Assembly (NCBI RefSeq): GCF_025938095.1
Contig: NZ_JAPCZF010000002.1
Location: 1-64,000 of the forward strand
Source of the DNA: Novosphingobium sp. JCM 18896
GTDB lineage: Bacteria > Pseudomonadota > Alphaproteobacteria > Sphingomonadales > Sphingomonadaceae
Length of the DNA: 64,000 nt
Direction of reading: 5' to 3'
Shown here: piece by piece, positions 25,120-34,726 of the stretch
How the letters are laid out: each line of letters opens with the position of its first letter
Position numbering within the stretch: position 1 is the stretch's first letter
Position numbers and translations under genes: made by a program
The notes under the pieces: model-generated
Databases searched by the model: none
What the model was told of the DNA's origin: nothing
Seen by the model: the letters and a program-made list of their open reading frames with translations, nothing else

Positions 25120-27384
25120 ATGATCCAGATTCTCAGCGCGCGCGGCCTGCTTCTGGCCAGTGCCGCCATGGCCAGCCTGACCACCCCGGCCTTCGCCGAA
25201 GAGGCGCCCACCGATGCGTCCGCGGATGGCGAGATCGTCGTCACCGCGCGCTTCCGCAACGAATCGCTGATCGACGTGCCGATCGCGATCACCGCGCTGT
25301 CGGGCGACGATCTGGCCGCGCGCGGGCAGAACACCGTGCAGGACATCGCCCGCTCGGTGCCGACGCTCGACTTCCGCGCCGGCGCATCGAACAAGGACCG
25401 CTCGACCTTCATCCGCGGCGTCGGCACGATCACGACCTCGCCGGGCGTCGAGCCCTCGGTCGCGACCGTGATCGACGGCGTCGTCCTCGCACGCCCGGGC
25501 CAGGGCACGCTCGACCTGCTCGACGTCGAGCGCATCGAGGTTCTGCGCGGCCCGCAGGGCACGCTGTTCGGCAAGAACGCCTCGGCCGGCGTCATCAACA
25601 TCGTCTCGCGCCCGCCGGCCAAGGACCTCGAGTTCAACGCCCAGCTCGGCTACTACGAGGGCGACGAGTACCGTGTGAAGCTGACCGGCTCGGCCCCGCT
25701 CGCCGAAGGCCTATACCTCAACCTCTCGGGTCTGATCGCCGGCTTCGACGGCAACGTCCGCAACATCAAGACCGGCGACAACGTCAACGGCTACAAGCGT
25801 CGCGGCATTCGCGGCAAGCTGCTGTGGGAAGCCTCGCCCGACGTCTCGGTCACGCTCTCGGGTGACTACTCCTACACCTTCGAGGACGTGCCGACCGGCG
25901 TCTTCGCCGCGACCAGCCGCGTCGCCTTCCCGACCGGCGTGGTCACGCCCAACGCGGCCCTCGCAGGCGTGCTGGCGAGCGAGGGCATCGTTGCCGGCCC
26001 GAACAACACGCGCGTCTCGCCCTCGTTCGACGCCGACGTGCGCGACAAGAACGGCGGCGTCTCGCTGACGATCGAGGCCGGCCTCGGCGAGCATCGCCTG
26101 ACCTCGATCACCGCCTATCGCTGGTGGGACAACGTCCAGCACCAGGACTGGGACGCAACCGGCACTCTCGCGGCCGGCGTGACGCGCGGCGAAGACCTCG
26201 GCACCGTCGACTCCGAGCAGTTCAGCCAGGAACTGCGCCTGACCTCGCCCAAGGGCGGACTGATCGACTACGTCGTCGGGCTCTACTACTTCCAGACCAC
26301 CGCGAACGAGGTCTATCGCCGCGACATCACCCAGCTGCTCGCGGGCGTCCCGGTCAACAACACCGGCACCGCGCGCTATCGCACCAAGCTGCGCAACTAC
26401 TCGGTGTTCGGCGAAGCCAACGTCAACTTCACCGACAGCTTCCGCGCGATCCTAGGCGGCCGCCTGATCCACGACGAGCTCGAATATACGCACAACCGCG
26501 TCTCCGACACCGCCGCCGGCGTTCCGGGCATCCGTCCGAATTTCTCGGCCTCGGGCAAGACCGACCGCACCGACTACAGCCTGCGCGCCGGCCTGCAGTA
26601 CGACCTGACCGATGATCTCAACGCCTATGCGACCTATTCGCGCGGCTACAAGGGGCCGGCCTACAACGTGTTCTTCAACATGCAGGCCTTCGACACGACA
26701 CCGCTGGCGCCCGAGACGACCGACAACTTCGAGGCCGGCATCAAGGGCAGCTTCGGCAGTGGCCTCGGCAGCTTCAGCCTTGCGGGTTACTACACCAAGT
26801 TCAAGGGCTTCCAGTCGAACTTCCAGGACACCTATCTGGGCTCGATCGTCACGCGCCTGATCAACGCCGGCCAGGTCTCCTCGCGCGGCATCGAGGGCGA
26901 CGTGACCCTGCGCCCTGTCCAGGGCCTGCGCCTGACCGGCGCCTTCGCCTATAACGACGCGAAGATCGACAATTTCCGCTGCCCCGCCGGGGCGGCGGGC
27001 TGCGCCGACGCCAGCGGCCAGGCCTTCGTCAACGGCCAGCCGCTTCCCTTCGCGCCCAAGTGGAAGTTCAACGTCGACGGCGCCTATCGCTTCGCGCTGA
27101 CCGAGAGCCTGAGCCTCGAGCTGCAGAGCGACTTCAGCTGGAAGGACGACACCCAGTATTCGATCACCCAGACGCCCGACACGATCCAGCCCGCCTATGG
27201 CATCTGGAACGCGTCGATCGCACTGGCGAGCGACGATCGCTGGGAAGTGCGCGGCGTGGTCAAGAACATCGCCAACAAGCACTATTCGCCATTCCTGGCC
27301 TATGGCTCGGTCGCCGGCGTCTCGCGCTTCGTCCCGCGCGACAACGATCGCTACTTCGGCGTGAACGCGAACATCAACTTCTGA
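25120..27384 (+). CDS. TonB-dependent outer-membrane receptor
   Basis: A 754-aa TonB-dependent receptor. Signal peptide 1-26 (ending AFA), TonB box EIVVTA near residue 38, plug domain with VPIAITALSGDDLAARG, FIRGVGT and LRGPQGTLFGKNASAGVINI, then a barrel ending VNANINF. Start ATG at 25120 follows AGGGAGGAAAC. The plug signature is that of receptors commonly found beside aromatic and terpenoid catabolic genes in sphingomonads. It follows the PhyH-MFS pair after 74 nt and may be part of the same regulon. Confidence 0.94.
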   Translation: MIQILSARGLLLASAAMASLTTPAFAEEAPTDASADGEIVVTARFRNESLIDVPIAITALSGDDLAARGQNTVQDIARSVPTLDFRAGASNKDRSTFIRGVGTITTSPGVEPSVATVIDGVVLARPGQGTLDLLDVERIEVLRGPQGTLFGKNASAGVINIVSRPPAKDLEFNAQLGYYEGDEYRVKLTGSAPLAEGLYLNLSGLIAGFDGNVRNIKTGDNVNGYKRRGIRGKLLWEASPDVSVTLSGDYSYTFEDVPTGVFAATSRVAFPTGVVTPNAALAGVLASEGIVAGPNNTRVSPSFDADVRDKNGGVSLTIEAGLGEHRLTSITAYRWWDNVQHQDWDATGTLAAGVTRGEDLGTVDSEQFSQELRLTSPKGGLIDYVVGLYYFQTTANEVYRRDITQLLAGVPVNNTGTARYRTKLRNYSVFGEANVNFTDSFRAILGGRLIHDELEYTHNRVSDTAAGVPGIRPNFSASGKTDRTDYSLRAGLQYDLTDDLNAYATYSRGYKGPAYNVFFNMQAFDTTPLAPETTDNFEAGIKGSFGSGLGSFSLAGYYTKFKGFQSNFQDTYLGSIVTRLINAGQVSSRGIEGDVTLRPVQGLRLTGAFAYNDAKIDNFRCPAGAAGCADASGQAFVNGQPLPFAPKWKFNVDGAYRFALTESLSLELQSDFSWKDDTQYSITQTPDTIQPAYGIWNASIALASDDRWEVRGVVKNIANKHYSPFLAYGSVAGVSRFVPRDNDRYFGVNANINF

Positions 27385-27422
27385 TCTAGTGACGATGATC
27401 GCAAAGTAGGAAAGCAACTCAG

Positions 27423-27547
27423 CTCCTCCCCCTTTGGGGGAGGGGGACCGCCCGCGTAGCGGGTGGTGGAGGGGGCGCGGCACGGCACAGCCGTGGCGTT
27501 CCCTCCGTCAGCCCTACGGTCTGCCACCTCCCCCAGAGGGGGAGGAT
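27423..27547. repeat. Palindromic intergenic repeat, family A
   Basis: A roughly 125-bp element bounded by CTCCTCCCCC and GGGGGAGGAT, with internal GGGGGACCGCCCGC...GGTGGTGGAGGGG and CCCTCCGTCAG...CTGCCACCTCCCCC. Matching copies occur at 34591-34716 and 59587-59718. It fills the gap between the convergent receptor and SnoaL-like genes, where it could act as a bidirectional terminator. Confidence 0.8.
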
Positions 27548-27583
27548 CGGCAATCTCGCTCCCATGTGAGCAATCGGGTCCAG

Positions 27584-28096
27584 TCAAACCTGCGACAGGA
27601 ACTTGATCCGACCGCCCGCGGCTTCTTCGGCCAGCGACAGCAAGACGTAATTGGTATCGACCCCGGGCATGGCCTGCATCACCCGGATATCGCCGCCATA
27701 GGTGACCATGCGCGAGACGCGCTCGCGGATGCGCCAGCCGTCCGCGGTGCGGACGAGGACGTCGTCGTACCAGCCGGTCGATTCGAACACGCCCTCGCCA
27801 TCCTCGAGCCCGCGGCGGAAGCGCGCCGAGACGTAGCTGAAGCAGTGCGCATTATCGCCATCGACCGTGACCGTGTGCCCCAGCACCATGTGCTGCGTCG
27901 CCGAGAAGACCGCGTGGATGTCCTTGAACACCGCCTGCAGGGTCGCGAGGTCGGTGAAAGCCGCCCCGGGACCGCCGCCGAAGTCGCAATGGATGTCGGC
28001 GGCGAAGACCTTCTCGAACAGGTCGTAGCGATGCGAATCCACCGCCACCGCATAGAGGTTGGTGACGTTGATGATGCTCGCGATGTCGTCGGCCAT
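27584..28096 (-). CDS. SnoaL-like (NTF2-fold) protein
   Basis: A 170-aa protein of the SnoaL-like/NTF2 fold family, whose members are small cone-shaped enzymes (hydratases, dehydratases, isomerases) or ligand binders, including bile-acid dehydratase-type proteins. Seen: LYAVAVDSHRYDLFEKVFAAD at the N-terminus, HMVLGHTVTVDGDNAHCFSYV and GWYDDVLVRTADGWRIRER, the usual final strands. Start at 28096 follows AAGGAGAG. It lies downstream of the PQQ dehydrogenase on the same strand (126 nt gap). The reaction is unknown. Confidence 0.85.
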   Translation of the reverse strand: MADDIASIINVTNLYAVAVDSHRYDLFEKVFAADIHCDFGGGPGAAFTDLATLQAVFKDIHAVFSATQHMVLGHTVTVDGDNAHCFSYVSARFRRGLEDGEGVFESTGWYDDVLVRTADGWRIRERVSRMVTYGGDIRVMQAMPGVDTNYVLLSLAEEAAGGRIKFLSQV

Positions 28097-28222
28097 GTTT
28101 CTCTCCTTGTCTGTTTCAGCTTCGCTGAACCAGGTGCGGCACCAGCCCACACCCCCACCCGACCTCCCATAAGGTACCATCGTAGGGAGGCCGGGTGGGG
28201 GCGTGGGCTGGTGCCGCCTTGC

Positions 28223-30514
28223 TCATTTCGGCAGCGCATAGGCCATGATCGCCGCGGCCTTCGGGCCGGGGATCGCGAAATGCCCGCCCGCGGCGATCAC
28301 CACGAATTGGCGCCCGCTCGGCGAAACGTAGCTGATCGGCATGGCCGCGCCGACCGCGGGAAGCCTGGCGCTCCAGACCTCCTTGCCGTTGGCGATGTCG
28401 AAGGCGCGCAGCCGGCGGTCCTGGCCCGCGGCGATGAGCACCAGGCCGCCCGCCGTGGTCAGTGAACCACCGAAGGTCGGCGCGCCCATGCGCAGCGGCA
28501 CGTGGCTCTCGATGCCCAGCGGTCCCGAGCCCTCGGCCGTGCCCAACGGCTTCGACCAGAGCAGCTTGCGCGTCTTGATGTCGAACACGCTGATCGTCGA
28601 GTAGGGCGGCTTCTGGCACGGCGCGAAGATCGGCGAGAGAAACGGATAGGACTCGAACCCGTAAGGCGTCCCCGCCTGGGGGAACATGATGACCCCGCCC
28701 TCGAAGCCGCTGCGCGGCGTCTCGCCCTCCTTGCGCGGCGCCAGCCGGTTGATGTTGGCGAGGTGCAGCGAGTTGACCACCAGCAGCCCGCGCTGCGTAT
28801 CGACCGAGACGCCGCCCCAGTTGATGCCGCCGGCCACTGCCGGATAGGTGATCGTCCGCTCGGTCGTGATCGGGGTGAACTGCCCCTGATAGCGCGCCTT
28901 CTTGAACTGGATGCGGCAGGCCATCTGGTCGAGCGGGGTCAGCCCCCACATGTCGGCTTCGGTCAGGTCGGGGCCCGACACCGATGGGAAGCCCGTGGTG
29001 TAGGGCTGGGTCGGTGCGGTCCAATCGCCCTTCACCGCACCCTGCGGCACCTTCTTCTGCACCACCGGATCGATCGGCTTGCCCGTCGCGCGATCGAGCA
29101 CGAAGATCTGCCCGCGCTTGGTCGGCACGAGCACGGCCTTCGGCCCGCCCGGCAGGTCCACCAGGGTCGGCTGCGCGGCTATGTCGTAATCCCACAGATC
29201 GTGGTTCACCGTGCGGAACGACCAGCGCAGCAGACCAGTGTTGACGTCGATCGCGACGACGTTGTCGGTGAACTGGTCGGCGATCTTGGAGCGGTAGGCC
29301 GAATAGTAGTCGGGCGGGCTGTTGCCCGTGCCGACGTAGACGAGGCCCAGCGCCTCGTCGCCGCTGAACACGCCCCAGGCGTTGGGGGTGTCGCGCGTGT
29401 AGGTCTCGCCCGGCTTGAGCTGCGTCTGACCCGGACGCCCCGCATCCCAGGCCCAGCGCAACGCGCCGGTCTCGGCATCGTAGCCGCGGATCACGCCCGA
29501 GGGCGCATCGAACGAGCCATAGTCCGAGATCGACTGACCGACGACGACCACGTCGCCCACCACGGTCGGCGGCGAAGTCGGCAGGGCGTCGTCAGGCTTC
29601 ATCGCGCCCATGCCGAGGCGCAGGTCGGCGACGCCGTTGCTGGCGAAGCCCGAACACTGCTTGCCGGTATCGGCATCGATGGCGATGAGCTGGCCCTCGG
29701 CCGTGGTCATGTAGAGGCTGTGCTGGCACTCGGCCTTGGCGGTCTTGGCCGCATGATAGGCGACACCGCGGCACTTCCAGCCGTGGAATTTGGAGCCCGG
29801 CGGCAGGCCACGATACTGCCAGATGCGCTTGCCGGTCTCCTGGTCGAGCGCGGCAACGGTGCCCGACTCGATGCACATGTAGAGCCGGCCGTTTATCGCC
29901 AGCGGCGCGGCTTCCAGGCTGACCAGGTCGCCCGACTTGATGTCGGAATCATAGCGCCAGGCGAGTTCGAGCTTGCTCGCGTTGGCCGTGTCGATCTGGT
30001 CGATCGCGGCATAGCGCGTGCCCGCGAGGCCATTGCCCCAGTGCTGCCAGTCCTGCGCCGCCCCGGCGAGCGCGGCGACCTTGCCCGCGCCGGGAAGGCC
30101 GCTCTCGGCCCGCTCTGCGCGTACGATCGCACCACCGGTAAGCAACAAGGCCGCAGCGGCGGGCGCTGCCACCCACCATCGCGGTGCGCCGACGGCACGG
30201 TGGATCGCCGGGATCAGGAACAGCAGGCCGACCACGGCTGGCCCGACCAGTCGCGGCATCAGCGCCCAGCTGTCGAGCCCGACTTCCCACAGGCTCCAGA
30301 CGATCGTCGCGGCCAGCATCGCCCCGAAGATCGCGGCCGCATAGCGCGCGCGCCGGATCAGCCCCACGGCGGAGACCAGCACCGCGACGCCGGTCACGAC
30401 GTAGTAGAAGCTCCCGCCCGCGGCGACGAGCACTGCCCCGCCGATCGCGAGTGTGGCCCCGACCAAGCCGAGCACCGCGGCAAAAAGCCAGACGAAAATC
30501 CTCCCCATGGGCAT
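28223..30514 (-). CDS. Membrane-bound PQQ-dependent dehydrogenase (glucose/quinate type)
   Basis: A 763-aa quinoprotein. Five N-terminal membrane segments (about residues 5-130) anchor a periplasmic eight-bladed propeller. Features typical of membrane glucose/quinate dehydrogenases include WQHWGNGLAGTRYA, HGWKCRGVAYH and VNHDLWDYDIAAQPTLVDLPGG, then GGINWGGVSVD. It oxidises sugars or cyclic polyols in the periplasm and passes electrons to ubiquinone. PQQ synthesis genes are not in the window. Start is ATG at 30514; 30508 is equally possible. Domain pattern does not decide between glucose and quinate/shikimate. Confidence 0.9.
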   Translation of the reverse strand: MPMGRIFVWLFAAVLGLVGATLAIGGAVLVAAGGSFYYVVTGVAVLVSAVGLIRRARYAAAIFGAMLAATIVWSLWEVGLDSWALMPRLVGPAVVGLLFLIPAIHRAVGAPRWWVAAPAAAALLLTGGAIVRAERAESGLPGAGKVAALAGAAQDWQHWGNGLAGTRYAAIDQIDTANASKLELAWRYDSDIKSGDLVSLEAAPLAINGRLYMCIESGTVAALDQETGKRIWQYRGLPPGSKFHGWKCRGVAYHAAKTAKAECQHSLYMTTAEGQLIAIDADTGKQCSGFASNGVADLRLGMGAMKPDDALPTSPPTVVGDVVVVGQSISDYGSFDAPSGVIRGYDAETGALRWAWDAGRPGQTQLKPGETYTRDTPNAWGVFSGDEALGLVYVGTGNSPPDYYSAYRSKIADQFTDNVVAIDVNTGLLRWSFRTVNHDLWDYDIAAQPTLVDLPGGPKAVLVPTKRGQIFVLDRATGKPIDPVVQKKVPQGAVKGDWTAPTQPYTTGFPSVSGPDLTEADMWGLTPLDQMACRIQFKKARYQGQFTPITTERTITYPAVAGGINWGGVSVDTQRGLLVVNSLHLANINRLAPRKEGETPRSGFEGGVIMFPQAGTPYGFESYPFLSPIFAPCQKPPYSTISVFDIKTRKLLWSKPLGTAEGSGPLGIESHVPLRMGAPTFGGSLTTAGGLVLIAAGQDRRLRAFDIANGKEVWSARLPAVGAAMPISYVSPSGRQFVVIAAGGHFAIPGPKAAAIMAYALPK

Positions 30515-30802
30515 CCCGCTCGTTTCGTTGTTTTGCGGGAAGCTACGCCAGGTCGCCGCCCGGCAGAAAGCCTGTTGACCAATCCGTTAGCGCACCTGTG
30601 ATTTGTCTGGGACCGCATACGACCGAGACCGCAACCGGGCATGACCCGACCAGTCCGCCGCGTGATCGATCCGCAAATGCCTAGGCCCATCGAATCATAG
30701 CCCGCAGCCCTAAACCTGCGTATGATACCGATACCCCCCGGCCATGCCGATATGCGGCGCATCGGACCGGCCTTGGCCGCGTCCACCCTCACGGAGGACA
30801 TC

Positions 30803-31639
30803 ATGGCCTTTGTCACCACGCACGATGGTGCCGACATATTCTACAAGGACTGGGGCCCGCGCGACGCCCAGCCGATCGTATTCCACCACGGATGGCCGCT
30901 GTCATCCGACGACTGGGATGCGCAGCTGCTCTATTTCCTCGCGCGCGACTATCGCGTCGTCGCCCATGATCGCCGCGGCCACGGCCGTTCGTCGCAGATC
31001 GACGGCGGTCATGACATGGATCACTACGCCGCCGATGCGGCGGCGGTGGCCGAGCATCTCGACCTGCGCAATGCGGTCCACATCGGCCACTCGACCGGCG
31101 GCGGTGAGGTCGCGCGTTATGTCGCGCGATATGGCCAGCCGCAGGGGCGCGTCGCCAAGATGGTGCTGGTCAGCGCGGTGCCACCGCTGATGGTCCAGAC
31201 CGCCGACAATCCCGGCGGCACGCCGATCGCCGTGTTCGACGGCTTCCGCAAGGCGCTGGCCGCCAACCGCGCGCAGTTCTTCCTCGATGTCGCCTCGGGT
31301 CCGTTCTACGGCTTCAACCGCCCCGATGCGAAAGTATCCGAAGGCGCGATCCGCAACTGGTGGCGCCAGGGCATGATGGGCAGCGCACTGGCGCACTGCG
31401 AGGGCATCGCCGCCTTTTCCGAGACCGACCAGACCGAGGATCTCAAGGCGATCACCGTGCCGACCCTGGTCATGCATGGCGACGACGACCAGGTCGTGCC
31501 CTACGAGAACGCCGCGCTACGCCAGATGAAGCTGCTGCCCAACGGCCAGCTCAAGATCTATCGCGGCTATCCGCACGGCATGCTGACGACCCACGCCGAG
31601 GTGCTGAACCCCGATCTGCTGGCCTTCGTCAGAAGCTAG
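30803..31639 (+). CDS. Alpha/beta hydrolase, non-haem chloroperoxidase type
   Basis: A 278-aa alpha/beta hydrolase. The catalytic triad is visible: Ser97 in GHSTGGG, Asp228 in HGDDDQVVP and His257 in YPHGM, at positions usual for the cofactor-free chloroperoxidase/esterase family. VFHHGWPLSSDDWDAQ contains the oxyanion region. Family members are esterases with perhydrolase side activity; haloperoxidase names reflect in vitro assays. Start at 30803 with GGAGGAC upstream; an in-frame ATG at 30722 would add 27 unrelated residues. It stands alone on the plus strand. Confidence 0.9.
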   Translation: MAFVTTHDGADIFYKDWGPRDAQPIVFHHGWPLSSDDWDAQLLYFLARDYRVVAHDRRGHGRSSQIDGGHDMDHYAADAAAVAEHLDLRNAVHIGHSTGGGEVARYVARYGQPQGRVAKMVLVSAVPPLMVQTADNPGGTPIAVFDGFRKALAANRAQFFLDVASGPFYGFNRPDAKVSEGAIRNWWRQGMMGSALAHCEGIAAFSETDQTEDLKAITVPTLVMHGDDDQVVPYENAALRQMKLLPNGQLKIYRGYPHGMLTTHAEVLNPDLLAFVRS

Positions 31640-31648
31640 TAGGCCGGC

Positions 31649-32038
31649 CTAGTCGGCCAGCGAGGTGTGAATCGGAAGGCCGTGCTTGAGCGTCAGGGTG
31701 ACCGGGGTCTTCTCGGCGATCTCGGCCAGGCGCGTCGCCTGCTCGGCATCGAGCCCTACGGGCTTCAGCCGACGCTCGATCTCGAAGGCACCGTCCGCAT
31801 TGCGCACGAGTTCGAGATCGACCTCGACGGACTCGAGCGGCCACTGCTTGCGATCGGCATACATCCGCAGCGTAATCGCGGTGCAAGCGCCGAGCGAGGC
31901 GAGCAGCAGGTCGTAAGGCGCGGGGCCGCGGTTCTCGCCGCCGTTGCTCGACGGCTCGTCGGCGGTCAGCGGATGGCCGCTCATCGCGATACGGGTGAAG
32001 TAGCGATCGCGCCCGATCGTGGCAGTGCCCTTGGCCAT
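31649..32038 (-). CDS. OsmC-family peroxiredoxin-like protein
   Basis: A 129-aa OsmC/YhfA-like protein, a family that reduces organic hydroperoxides. The first reactive cysteine is present (Cys52 in LLASLGACTAITLRMYA). The position of the second cysteine (usually C-P-V-H) is EKTPVTLTLKHG, so Thr replaces Cys. This variant is seen in other OsmC-family members, which may use a one-cysteine mechanism or have another role. It converges with the hydrolase gene (9 nt between stops) and lies 22 nt downstream of the dCTP deaminase gene. Confidence 0.88.
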   Translation of the reverse strand: MAKGTATIGRDRYFTRIAMSGHPLTADEPSSNGGENRGPAPYDLLLASLGACTAITLRMYADRKQWPLESVEVDLELVRNADGAFEIERRLKPVGLDAEQATRLAEIAEKTPVTLTLKHGLPIHTSLAD

Positions 32039-32060
32039 GCTGTGCTCCCCGGCCCGGTTG

Positions 32061-32615
<555 letters not shown>

Positions 32616-32752
32616 TCCCGCGTGATCGCGCAAGCCGGCGGAGCGGGCAAGCGGCGGCACCGCGCTTGTCCACCGGCCATGGACGCTTTCGCAGATTGCC
32701 ATGCCGCGCCGATCGCTATAGCCAATCACCGCAAGACAGGGGATCGGTGATT

Positions 32753-34096
32753 TTGAACGACAGCGCGACCGCTTCGGCTTCCGTTCCGGTCCGCCGCCCA
32801 CCGTGGTGGGGCAAGTCGATGATGCCGGTCTTCGCCGGCCTCACCGCCGCGCTGCTCGCGCTGGCACTGGTGATCGGCCAGACGATCGTCGCCCAGCGCG
32901 ACGCGCGTGACCTCGCCATGACCGAAGGCGACACGCTGCTCGCGCTCAACGCGCTGATGTCGGCCATGCTCAACGGCGAGACCGGGCAGCGCGGCTATCT
33001 GCTGACCCAGCGCCCCGACTACCTCGCGCCCTATACCAGCGCCAAGACCGGTCGCGACCGCGCGATGCAGCGGCTGCGCGACATCTCGGTGCGGGCCGGC
33101 GACGCGCGGTTCCAGGCCGATCTCAAGCGCCTCGACGGCATGACCGACGCCAAGTTCGCCGAGATGGACCGCTCGGTCGCGCTCGCCCGCGCCGGCTACC
33201 GCGACCAGGCCTTGGCGCTGATCCAGGCCGATTTCGGCAAGATGCAGATGGATGCGATCCGTCGCGAGATCACGCGGATGAGCCTCGAGAAGGCACAACG
33301 CCGGCGCGTCGCCTTCGCCAGCGCCGAGACCTTCGAGGGCCGGCTGCTGCCGCTGATCGGCGTGCTGAGCCTCGCCATCCTCGCGCTGATCTACGCGGGC
33401 TTCCGCGCCGAGCGCAGCCGCTCGCTGACCCAGGCCGAAGCCGACCAGGCCGCCGCGCTGCGCGAGGCCAACGCGCGGGTCGAGCTGCTCGCACGCGAGC
33501 TCAACCACCGGGTCAAGAACCTGTTCTCGGTGATCCTGTCGATCGTCGCGCTGTCGGGCCGCAAGCCGGCCTCGGCGCGCGAGGTGGTCGACGACATCCG
33601 CGCGCGCATCCGCGCCCTGTCGCTGGCCCATTCGGCGAGCCAGGGCGGCTACGGCACTTCGACGACCGAGCTCGGCCCGCTGATCGTCAAGACGATGGAG
33701 CCCTATGCCGATGGGGCCGGCACGCGCGTGCGCGTCGGCGGCCCACGGCTCGAACTGCCCGCGCGGATGATCACCCCGCTCGGCCTGATCGTCCACGAGC
33801 TTGCGACCAATGCGGTCAAGTACGGCGCACTGTCCGAGCCCGAGGGCACGGTCGAGATCGCCTGGGCGGTCGAGGACGGCGCGCAGCTGGCACTGGTCTG
33901 GACCGAGATCGGCGGGCCCGAGGTCACCGGCGCGAGCGCAAACGCCGCCCCCTCGACCGGTTTCGGCTCGCAGATGACGAGCCTGGCGGCGAGCCAGCTC
34001 GGCGGCACGATCGAACGCGAATGGCCCGCCGGCGGCGCCATCGCGCGGTTGAAATTCCCCCTGCCCTCGGACAGGGACGAGATCGGAAAGGCTTGA
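32753..34096 (+). CDS. CHASE3-domain sensor kinase of the HWE/HisKA_2 family
   Basis: A 447-aa membrane kinase. TM1 (about 24-44), periplasmic CHASE3 domain with the [14 protein letters not shown] hallmark, TM2 (about 198-218), short coil, then a HisKA_2/HWE-type dimerisation domain with phospho-acceptor His252 ([16 protein letters not shown]) and an ATPase domain ([15 protein letters not shown]). Such kinases often feed general stress or light responses in alphaproteobacteria. Best start is TTG at 32753 with AGGGGA 9 nt upstream; GTG at 32747 is alternative. It is followed after 9 nt by a receiver-only protein that is probably its partner. Confidence 0.88.
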   Translation: MNDSATASASVPVRRPPWWGKSMMPVFAGLTAALLALALVIGQTIVAQRDARDLAMTEGDTLLALNALMSAMLNGETGQRGYLLTQRPDYLAPYTSAKTGRDRAMQRLRDISVRAGDARFQADLKRLDGMTDAKFAEMDRSVALARAGYRDQALALIQADFGKMQMDAIRREITRMSLEKAQRRRVAFASAETFEGRLLPLIGVLSLAILALIYAGFRAERSRSLTQAEADQAAALREANARVELLARELNHRVKNLFSVILSIVALSGRKPASAREVVDDIRARIRALSLAHSASQGGYGTSTTELGPLIVKTMEPYADGAGTRVRVGGPRLELPARMITPLGLIVHELATNAVKYGALSEPEGTVEIAWAVEDGAQLALVWTEIGGPEVTGASANAAPSTGFGSQMTSLAASQLGGTIEREWPAGGAIARLKFPLPSDRDEIGKA

Positions 34097-34105
34097 TCGG
34101 AAACG

Positions 34106-34585
34106 ATGATTCTCCAGACCTCCGCCCTGACACCGGTGCCGGCTCAGAGCTATCCGGTGCTCTTCGCGCCCGCCGGCACGCCGCCGACCGATAGCCACGC
34201 CGCGCCTGCGGGCCGCCCCGGCGAGCGCCTGCTCGGCAAGCGCGTGCTGATCGTCGAGGACGAGGCGATGGTCGCGCTCGAACTGCAATATGCCTTCGAG
34301 GACGAGGGCGCCGAGATCGTCGGCCCGGCGCAGACCCTGGCGCGCGCGCTGGAGACGGTAACGAACGATCGCGAGATCGACGTGGCGCTGCTCGACGTCG
34401 ACCTGGCCGGCGAGAACATCTACCCGGTCGCCGACCTGTTGCGCCAGCGCGGCGTGCCCTTCGCCTTCCACACCGGCCACGGCTCGCGCTCGGAGATCGG
34501 CGCGCTGTTCCCGGGGGCGACGACCTTCATGAAGCCGGCGCTGCCCGAGGCCCTGGTCGAGCATCTGGCGGGGATCGCGCGGTAA
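34106..34585 (+). CDS. Receiver-domain-only response regulator
   Basis: A 159-aa single-domain response regulator. An unstructured N-terminal tail of about 42 residues precedes the receiver domain: VLIVEDEAMVALEL (acidic pocket), phospho-acceptor Asp97 (ALLDVDLAG) and Lys143 (FMKPAL). No output domain. It is co-transcribed with the CHASE3-HWE kinase (9 nt apart). It probably shuttles phosphate or regulates the kinase, as single receivers do in alphaproteobacterial stress circuits. The start could be further downstream given the low-complexity tail. Confidence 0.88.
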   Translation: MILQTSALTPVPAQSYPVLFAPAGTPPTDSHAAPAGRPGERLLGKRVLIVEDEAMVALELQYAFEDEGAEIVGPAQTLARALETVTNDREIDVALLDVDLAGENIYPVADLLRQRGVPFAFHTGHGSRSEIGALFPGATTFMKPALPEALVEHLAGIAR

Positions 34586-34590
34586 TCAGG

Positions 34591-34716
34591 ATCCTCCCCT
34601 GCAAGGGGAGGGGGACCGCCAGCGCAGCTGGTGGTGGAGGGGTGTAACCCTCACCGGCTAAGGGGACACCCCTCCGTCAGCGCTTCGCGCTGCCACCTCC
34701 CCTTGCAGGGGAGGAT
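34591..34716. repeat. Palindromic intergenic repeat, family A
   Basis: A 126-bp element from ATCCTCCCCTGCAAGGGGAG to CTCCCCTTGCAGGGGAGGAT. The two ends are inverted copies, and the interior repeats the GGTGGTGGAGGGG / CCCCTCCGTCAG pattern of the copy at 27423. It lies between the convergent receiver and UDP-sugar dehydrogenase genes. Confidence 0.8.
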
Positions 34717-34726
34717 CGCAAGAGGC

